Origin: Alphaproteobacteria bacterium
Lineage (GTDB): Bacteria > Pseudomonadota > Alphaproteobacteria > UBA828
Reading direction: 5' to 3'
NCBI GenBank assembly: GCA_029937205.1
Contig: JAPYQV010000006.1
Span: 1 to 20,817 of the forward strand
DNA: 20,817 bases
A program made the position numbers and the translations under genes. Within the stretch, counting starts at the first letter, position 1. Each line of letters begins with the position of its first letter. Of this stretch, positions 15,908 through 20,817 are shown one piece after another. The notes under the pieces were generated by a model. It was not told the DNA's origin, did not search any database, and was given only the letters and a program-made list of their open reading frames with translations.

Positions 15908-17026
15908 CTATTCCGCTGCCGATGCCGTTCGCGCGCGGCGCATGAACAAGGCTTCTATGCGCCCGCGGAACATATTTTCCAAGGCGCCGGAGAACAGAAT
16001 GACCAGGCCCTGGATCACCACCACCATATCGCGGTTGATATTGGGCATGTCGAAGGCGAGTTCCTGGCCGCCCTGATAGAGCGCGCCAAACAGCAGGGCG
16101 GCGATAAAAATGCCAAACGGATGGTTGCGCCCCATCAGCGCGACGGCGATGCCGACAAAGCCATATCCGGCGGTAAATTCGAGCAACAGGCGATGATGCA
16201 CGCCGAGGATTTCATTGACGCCGACCAGTCCGGCCAGGCCGCCGGAGATACACATGGCCATGATGATGGCGCGTGACGGCAGGATACCGCCATAGATGGC
16301 GGCGGATTCATTCTGCCCAACAGCGCGGATCTCATAGCCCCAGCGCGTGCGCCAGACAAAAAACCAGAACAGCACGCAGCAGATCAAAGCGAGCACGAAG
16401 GAGAGATTGAGGAAGGAATGGCCGGCGTCGATGCCGATCTCGGCGAGAATGTCATGCACGAAGGGCAGAATCGCGCCGGCTTCGAAATTGCGGCTCTCGG
16501 CCGATTGCTGGCCCGGCTCGATAAAGATCTCGACCATCAAATAGGTCATCAAGGCGGCGGCGATGAAATTGAACATGATCGTCGTGATAACGATATGGCT
16601 GCCGCGCTTGGCCTGCAGCCAGGCCGGAATAAAAGCCCAGGCGCCGCCAAACACAGCCGCCGCCAGAATGGCGAGGATGAGAGTAATGGGAGCCGGCCAG
16701 TGGCCGATGGCAAGGCCGACCACGCCGGCGCCGAGGCCGCCGAGATAGGCCTGACCCTCGCCGCCGATATTGAACAAAAAACAATGAAAAGCGATGGCGA
16801 CGGCAAGCCCGGTGAAGATGAAGTTGGTGGTGTAATAAAGCGTATAGCCGATGGCTTCGGGATAGCCGAACGCGCCATAGGCGAGAATTGAAATCGCCTC
16901 GAACGGGTCTTCGCCGAGCGCCGCGATGAGCAGGCCGGAGATGATCAGCGCCAGAGACAGATTGATCAGCGGCACCAGTGCATGGGTGACCCAGCGCGGT
17001 GCTTCTGTGGGGGCGCCAATGCTCAC
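15908..17026 (-). CDS. Nucleoside ABC transporter permease (first subunit)
   Basis: This 372-residue membrane protein is the larger partner permease of the BMP-type nucleoside importer (similar to Bacillus nupP). It has an N-terminal membrane segment from about residue 14 (HALVPLINLSLALIISGLL), a FNIGGEGQAYLGGLGAG signature, and the coupling loop WRTRWGYEIRAVGQNESAA matching the one in its partner. The start codon is GTG at 17026, reading into SIGAPTEAP, and overlaps the ATPase stop by 4 nt (GTGA); no better ATG lies close by. Nine bases separate it from the next permease. Substrate class is inferred from the operon. Confidence 0.9.
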   Translation of the reverse strand: MSIGAPTEAPRWVTHALVPLINLSLALIISGLLIAALGEDPFEAISILAYGAFGYPEAIGYTLYYTTNFIFTGLAVAIAFHCFLFNIGGEGQAYLGGLGAGVVGLAIGHWPAPITLILAILAAAVFGGAWAFIPAWLQAKRGSHIVITTIMFNFIAAALMTYLMVEIFIEPGQQSAESRNFEAGAILPFVHDILAEIGIDAGHSFLNLSFVLALICCVLFWFFVWRTRWGYEIRAVGQNESAAIYGGILPSRAIIMAMCISGGLAGLVGVNEILGVHHRLLLEFTAGYGFVGIAVALMGRNHPFGIFIAALLFGALYQGGQELAFDMPNINRDMVVVIQGLVILFSGALENMFRGRIEALFMRRARTASAAE

Positions 17027-18612
17027 AGTACGGTTTCCTGTCGGGTCGCTTGCCGCTCGCCCGCCATCATCAGTCCGAGCGCCTGCTCGGTGGCCTCGCT
17101 TTGCGTCATCTCGCCGACGATTTCACCGTTGAACATCACCAGGATACGATCCGAGAGCGAGAGGATTTCGTCGAGCTCGACCGAAACCAACAACACCGCC
17201 TTGTCGGAATCGCGCATGGCGACCAGGCGGCGGTGGATGAACTCGATAGCACCGATATCGACGCCGCGGGTCGGTTGGCCGACCAGGAGAACATCCGGGT
17301 CGCGATCCATTTCCCGGCCGAGCACGATTTTTTGCTGGTTGCCGCCTGAAAACGCGCCGGTGCGAAGACGCGGCAAGGGCGGGCGCACGTCATATTCCGC
17401 CATCTGCCGGCCCACATCGGCGACAATGCCGGCGTGATTCATCAGAATAGCGCGATTGTATTTTTCGTCCCGCTGATAGCCGAGGATGCCGCTTTCACTT
17501 GCCTCGAATGAGGTGATCAGGCCCATATGCTGGCGGTCTTCCGGGACATGGCCGACGCCAGCGGCGCGCACATTGCGCGCGCCCCGCGCCGAACCGCCGA
17601 TTATTTCTTCGCCCTTGATCAGGATACGCCCTGATTTTTTCGGCAGGATGCCGGCGAGGGCTTCCATCAGCTCCGATTGACCGTTGCCGGCAACGCCGGC
17701 GATGCCGAGGATTTCACCGGCATGCACCTGGAAGCTGACATTCTTGACGCGCGGTAATCCGGCATGGTCGTTGACGCACAAATCCTCAACTTCAAGGAAG
17801 GCCGCGCCCGGATGAGTCTCGCCCTTTTCGACCCGAAGCAGGACGCTGCGCCCGACCATCAGGGCGGCAAGCTTTTCGCGTGTCGTTTCGGCGGTCATGA
17901 CCTGGGCAACGACCTCGCCGCCGCGCATCACCGTCACCTCGTCGGTCAGCGCCATGATCTCGCGCAGCTTGTGGGTGATCAGAATGATGGTTTTGCCTTG
18001 CTCACGCAGCGCCGCCAGAATGCGAAACAGGTGATCGACTTCCTGCGGCGTGAGCACGCCGGTGGGCTCGTCGAGAATAAGAATGTCGGCGCCGCGGTAG
18101 AGCGCCTTCAGAATTTCCACCCGTTGCTGAACGCCGACCGGCAGCTCGCCGACGATCGCATCCGGATCGACTTCGAGATTGTAATCGCGCTCAAGGCGTT
18201 CCAACTCGCTGCGCGCTGCGGCCAGGCTCGGCGCCAGCACGCGCCCGCCCTCCACACCGAGAACTATATTTTCCAATACGGTAAAGGTATCAACCAGCAT
18301 GAAATGCTGATGTACCATGCCGATTCCGTGCGCGATGGCGTGCTCGGGGCCTTTGATTTGCACACCCTCGCCGTTAACGCGGATTTCGCCGCTATCGGCC
18401 TGATAATAGCCATAGACGACGCTCATGAGCGTCGATTTGCCGGCGCCGTTTTCGCCAATGATGCCGTGGATGGTGCCCGGTGCAACGCGGATGTTGACGT
18501 TGCTGTTGGCGTGAACGGTGCCGAACCATTTTTCGATACCGATCACTTCGAGAGCGGGCGGGGCAGCGCCGGAGGGGGGCGATGTTTCTCGCCCATGATC
18601 CGGCGCCGCCAT
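17023..18612 (-). CDS. Nucleoside ABC transporter ATP-binding protein (two NBDs)
   Basis: This 529-residue cytoplasmic protein holds two ATP-binding domains in tandem, as in the sugar/nucleoside (RbsA, nupO-like) importers. The first domain is canonical: Walker A GENGAGKS (53-60), signature LPVGVQQR (157-164), Walker B LILDEP (178-183) and switch His214. The second has a clear signature FSGGNQQK (421-428), but its Walker A is GVAGNGQSE, with Gln for the lysine. Its Walker B is VLLVGQP, with no Asp-Glu pair. Such asymmetry is normal in this family, and the second site is thought to be poorly hydrolytic. AGGGAG precedes the ATG at a good distance. It follows the binding-protein gene by 72 bp, across a hairpin. 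Confidence 0.95.
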   Translation of the reverse strand: MAAPDHGRETSPPSGAAPPALEVIGIEKWFGTVHANSNVNIRVAPGTIHGIIGENGAGKSTLMSVVYGYYQADSGEIRVNGEGVQIKGPEHAIAHGIGMVHQHFMLVDTFTVLENIVLGVEGGRVLAPSLAAARSELERLERDYNLEVDPDAIVGELPVGVQQRVEILKALYRGADILILDEPTGVLTPQEVDHLFRILAALREQGKTIILITHKLREIMALTDEVTVMRGGEVVAQVMTAETTREKLAALMVGRSVLLRVEKGETHPGAAFLEVEDLCVNDHAGLPRVKNVSFQVHAGEILGIAGVAGNGQSELMEALAGILPKKSGRILIKGEEIIGGSARGARNVRAAGVGHVPEDRQHMGLITSFEASESGILGYQRDEKYNRAILMNHAGIVADVGRQMAEYDVRPPLPRLRTGAFSGGNQQKIVLGREMDRDPDVLLVGQPTRGVDIGAIEFIHRRLVAMRDSDKAVLLVSVELDEILSLSDRILVMFNGEIVGEMTQSEATEQALGLMMAGERQATRQETVL

Positions 18613-18646
18613 GGAAATCTCCCTAACTCTTTCCGACCGCTGAAAA

Positions 18647-18678
18647 GCGCCGCCGCCCGCGTTCAGGCGCGGCGGCGC
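18647..18678 (-). terminator. Stem-loop after the binding-protein gene (attenuator or mRNA stabiliser)
   Basis: GCGCCGCCGC (18647-18656) pairs perfectly with GCGGCGGCGC (18669-18678), giving a 10-bp GC stem with a 12-nt loop. On the transcribed strand it starts 7 nt after the bmp stop codon and is followed by TTTT (complement of 18643-18646), then non-T bases. It resembles a leaky intrinsic terminator. Such hairpins commonly follow binding-protein genes in ABC importer operons and let that subunit be made in excess. Confidence 0.6.
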
Positions 18679-18684
18679 CCCTCC

Positions 18685-19683
18685 CTACTGCGCCATATAA
18701 TCCGTTACCATGACCTTGCCGCTGATGATGTCTTGGCGCGCGGCTTCGATCTTCATTTCCATGTCGGCGGAGACGAGATCACGGTTATATTCGTCGAGGG
18801 CAAAGCCGACGCCATCTTCGGCGAGACCCAGAATCTTGAAGCCGCCCTGCCAGGTGCCGTTTTTGGCGGTCATGAAGGCGTCATAGACGGCCACGTCGAC
18901 ACGCTTGACCATCGAGGTCAGCATGGTGCCGGGATGCATATAATTCTGGTTGCTGTCCACGCCGATGGCGAGTTTGCCGGCATCCTTGGCCGCCTGATAG
19001 ACGCCAATGCCGGTGCCGCCGGCCGCCGCATAAACCACATCCGCGCCCCGGTCGAACTGGCTGCGTGCCAATTCACCGCCCTTGGTCGGGTCGTTCCAGG
19101 CCGAAGGCGTCGTGCCGGTCATGTTCTGATAGATCACGATATCGGCATTCACATATTTCGCGCCTTCGATATAGCCGAGCGCGAATTTACGAATGAGCGG
19201 AATATCCATGCCGCCGATGAAGCCGATCTTGCCGGTCTTCGAGGCCAGCGCCGCCGCCATGCCAACCAGGAACGAGCCTTCATGCTCTTTGAAAATCACA
19301 GACTGCACATTCGGCAGATCGACAACCATATCGATCAGGGTGAACTTGGTGTCGGGGAATTCCTTGGCAACCGTCTCGACCGCCGCCGCCTGGGCGAAAC
19401 CCATGGCGATGATTATCGTGGCCCCACGCCGCGCCATGTTGCGCATGGCTTGTTCGCGCTGGGACGGGTTGGTGACTTCGTATTCGCGGTATTCAATGCC
19501 GCTTTCGGATTTGAATTTCTCTGCGCCATTATAGGCGGCTTCGTTAAAGGATTTGTCGAATTTGCCGCCCATATCGAAGACGATGGCGGGCGAGAAATCA
19601 TCTGCCGAAGCCGGTCCGGCGGCGAAGGTGCCGGTTACAGCCAGAGCCAGCGCGGCAAGCGCGCCGATAAATAGCTTTTTCAT
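18685..19683 (-). CDS. BMP-family nucleoside-binding protein
   Basis: This 332-residue extracytoplasmic protein is the substrate-binding component of the importer, of the Bmp/PnrA/Med family that binds purine and other nucleosides. It opens with a Sec signal peptide: MKKLF, a hydrophobic core to about residue 21, and a probable cut after AGPASA (residue 27). There is no lipobox cysteine, so it should be a soluble periplasmic protein. Family landmarks include FDMGGKFDKSFNEAAYNGA and GFIGGMDIPLIRKFALGYIEGAK, with AAGGTGIGVYQAAK and GVDSNQNYMHPGTMLTSMVK later. The ribosome site GGGAGGT ends 7 nt before the ATG, the strongest in the window, as expected for an abundant protein. It is the first gene of the nucleoside operon, preceded by a tandemly repeated element. 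Confidence 0.95.
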   Translation of the reverse strand: MKKLFIGALAALALAVTGTFAAGPASADDFSPAIVFDMGGKFDKSFNEAAYNGAEKFKSESGIEYREYEVTNPSQREQAMRNMARRGATIIIAMGFAQAAAVETVAKEFPDTKFTLIDMVVDLPNVQSVIFKEHEGSFLVGMAAALASKTGKIGFIGGMDIPLIRKFALGYIEGAKYVNADIVIYQNMTGTTPSAWNDPTKGGELARSQFDRGADVVYAAAGGTGIGVYQAAKDAGKLAIGVDSNQNYMHPGTMLTSMVKRVDVAVYDAFMTAKNGTWQGGFKILGLAEDGVGFALDEYNRDLVSADMEMKIEAARQDIISGKVMVTDYMAQ

Positions 19684-19716
19684 ATTTCTTACCTCCCAAT
19701 GTGTTCTGTTTTCATT

Positions 19717-19762
19717 TGTTTAGGCCGATAGGTTAGCGGTGTTTAGGCCGATAGGTTAGCGG
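19717..19762. repeat. Perfect 23-bp tandem duplication in the operon leader
   Basis: A 23-bp unit occurs twice head-to-tail with no mismatch (19717-19739 and 19740-19762), core TAGGCCGATAGGTTAGCGG. It lies 34-79 bp upstream of the bmp start codon and so is in the promoter or 5' leader. Each unit contains two TAGG steps 8 bp apart. It could be a duplicated regulator-binding site or simply a recent slippage duplication. Confidence 0.85.
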
Positions 19763-19793
19763 AGATGGTGGGCCCGCCGCCAGTGATATTTCG

Positions 19794-20633
19794 TTAATAA
19801 AAGCCCCTGAGCGGCATGCCGGGGCCACGCTGCAGCCAGTTCTCGGGCAAATAACGGCAAGTTCCATCGATCACATGCAGTGTATAGGCATGGCGCGAGT
19901 GGGCCGAGCGGTTGCTGTGGCTGCCGTGCGGGAATTTACCGTCAAATATGACGAGGGTTCCTTTTCGGGCCTCGAGGGGGATGAAGTCGTCGTCCGGCCA
20001 CGGCGTATCATCCAGCGTAATCATTTCCACACCACCGCCGGGCGCCCGCAGAAAGCGTGATTTCAGGCCCCTTCGGTGGCCACCCGGCAGGCCCCAGAGG
20101 CAGCCATTCTCCAAGGTCGCATCTTCCAACGCGAACCACATGCCGAGCATGCGCGACGGTTCCGTATGCAAAAAAGTTGCATCCTGGTGCCACACCACTT
20201 CGCCGCCGATGCGGGGCGGTTTGAATATGATCATGGATTGCAGCAGCAGCGGCGCGGCCAGGCCGACATCGGCGGCGAGTTCCTGTAGGCCCGCCTGGCG
20301 CGAAAAGGCGTCAAACACCGGGTCGAGATCGTGCAGGGCATGGCCGATCTTATTGAGCGAGCGCATCTTGTCCTGGCGCAATTCGCCGTCCGCATCGAAG
20401 GCTTCCTGCTCGAAGAAAAACCGGATCTTGTCGCCTGATTCGAGAAAATAATCGTCGCTCGCCTGCTCCTGCTCGACGGTCGAAAAAACGGATGTACGCT
20501 TGGGCAATTCGAACGCCGCCACCAGCTCAGACGTCCGCGCGACAAGGCCGTCGCAATCGGCTGCTGCGGCGAACTTTTCCAACACCAGAAAGCCGTCGCG
20601 CCGAAAGTCGCTCAGTTGTTGGCCGCTCAGCAT
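19794..20633 (-). CDS. Phytanoyl-CoA dioxygenase family protein
   Basis: This 279-residue protein is a probable Fe(II)/2-oxoglutarate-dependent oxygenase of the PhyH family, closest in style to PHYHD1. The iron triad is visible as His149 and Asp151 in VVWHQDATFLH and His236 in GKFPHGSHSNRS. Arg247 in SRHAYTLHV is the likely 2-oxoglutarate anchor. The N-terminal MLSGQQLSDFRRDGFLVLEKF is typical. The substrate is unknown; relatives hydroxylate diverse small molecules. It is upstream of the nucleoside operon on the same strand, but 110 bp separate it from bmp, so it is probably its own unit. It is divergent from a luciferase-like oxidoreductase, 72 bp away. Confidence 0.88.
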   Translation of the reverse strand: MLSGQQLSDFRRDGFLVLEKFAAAADCDGLVARTSELVAAFELPKRTSVFSTVEQEQASDDYFLESGDKIRFFFEQEAFDADGELRQDKMRSLNKIGHALHDLDPVFDAFSRQAGLQELAADVGLAAPLLLQSMIIFKPPRIGGEVVWHQDATFLHTEPSRMLGMWFALEDATLENGCLWGLPGGHRRGLKSRFLRAPGGGVEMITLDDTPWPDDDFIPLEARKGTLVIFDGKFPHGSHSNRSAHSRHAYTLHVIDGTCRYLPENWLQRGPGMPLRGFY

Positions 20634-20705
20634 ATTTCCACTCTTTGGTTACCGGTCGCCGCTTTATCGTTATACAATCCGGCGCGACACGGAAAGGAAT
20701 TCGTC

Positions 20706-20817
20706 ATGCGGCTTGGTTTATTTACGGGCTATTCAGGGCCCAAATTCTCTATCTATATGGAATTGGTGTTGGAGGCCGAGCGGCTCGGCTTTGATTCGGT
20801 CTGGACGTCGGAAGCCT
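20706..20817 (+). CDS. LLM-class flavin-dependent oxidoreductase, N-terminal fragment
   Basis: Only the first 37 residues are inside the window. MRLGLFTGYSG and the following LEAERLGFDSVWTSEA form the first strand and helix of the bacterial luciferase-like (LLM, F420- or FMN-dependent) barrel, so the family call is reasonable. Cofactor and substrate cannot be told from this piece. AAAGGA lies about 7 nt upstream of the ATG as the ribosome site. The gene is divergent from the PhyH-family oxygenase and may share its promoter region. Confidence 0.8.
   Translation, partial: MRLGLFTGYSGPKFSIYMELVLEAERLGFDSVWTSEA

Noticed and set aside
17023..18612. Degenerate second Walker A and B motifs as a sign of gene decay
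   Set aside because: Asymmetric second nucleotide-binding domains are normal in this transporter family and the frame is intact.
17764..19674. A 636-codon open frame on the plus strand opposite the ATPase and binding-protein genes
   Set aside because: It is antisense to genes with clear ABC motifs and a signal peptide; its His/Arg/Asp-rich translation is typical of a shadow frame.
20645..20676. Possible promoter for the luciferase-like gene (TTACCG with TATACA, 16-nt spacing)
   Set aside because: The upstream hexamer matches consensus at only three positions, so I did not annotate it.

Overview
The window looks like chromosomal DNA from an alphaproteobacterium, probably of the Rhodospirillales or a related marine or soil lineage. 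The evidence is the GC-rich sequence, the closest recognisable protein styles (MgsABC/GmaS, a BMP-type nucleoside ABC transporter, a bacterial ALDH16), and gene packing with many 4-nt overlaps. No tRNA, rRNA, CRISPR array, insertion sequence or phage gene is visible. No stretch longer than about 250 bases lacks a gene.

Left part (1-2544). An unresolved lead-in is followed by a small SnoaL/NTF2-fold protein (248-622) and tsaD (656-1732), both on the plus strand. An XRE-cupin transcription factor (1864-2544, minus) faces away from the next block.

Methylated-amine block (2545-7096, plus). An AT-rich divergent region carries a strong sigma70-like promoter. A perfect 13-bp palindrome lies inside its 35/10 spacer. 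The promoter drives mgsA, mgsB, mgsC and then gmaS. By family these are the three subunits of N-methylglutamate synthase and gamma-glutamylmethylamide synthetase, that is, methylamine assimilation by the N-methylglutamate pathway (called glxBCD and glnT in rhizobia). The N-methylglutamate dehydrogenase genes (mgdABCD) are not in the window. The XRE-cupin protein is the obvious candidate regulator.

Nucleoside catabolic operon (19683 down to 7093, minus). Eleven tightly packed genes read in this order: BMP-type lipoprotein/periplasmic binding protein, double-NBD ATPase, two permeases, cdd, punA, deoC, a two-domain ALDH16-type aldehyde dehydrogenase, deoA, deoB and a divergent TrpF-like protein. 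Together they give a complete route: uptake of (deoxy)nucleosides, deamination, phosphorolysis, mutation to the 5-phosphate, aldol cleavage to glyceraldehyde 3-phosphate plus acetaldehyde, and oxidation of acetaldehyde to acetate. The TrpF-like last gene has no obvious place in this scheme and is the most interesting gene in the window. The leader of the operon holds a perfect 23-bp tandem duplication, and a GC-rich stem-loop follows the binding-protein gene. The operon converges on gmaS with a 4-bp tail-to-tail overlap.

Right edge (19794-20817). A phytanoyl-CoA dioxygenase-family Fe(II)/2-oxoglutarate oxygenase (minus) is divergent from the start of a luciferase-like flavin monooxygenase (plus, cut by the window end).
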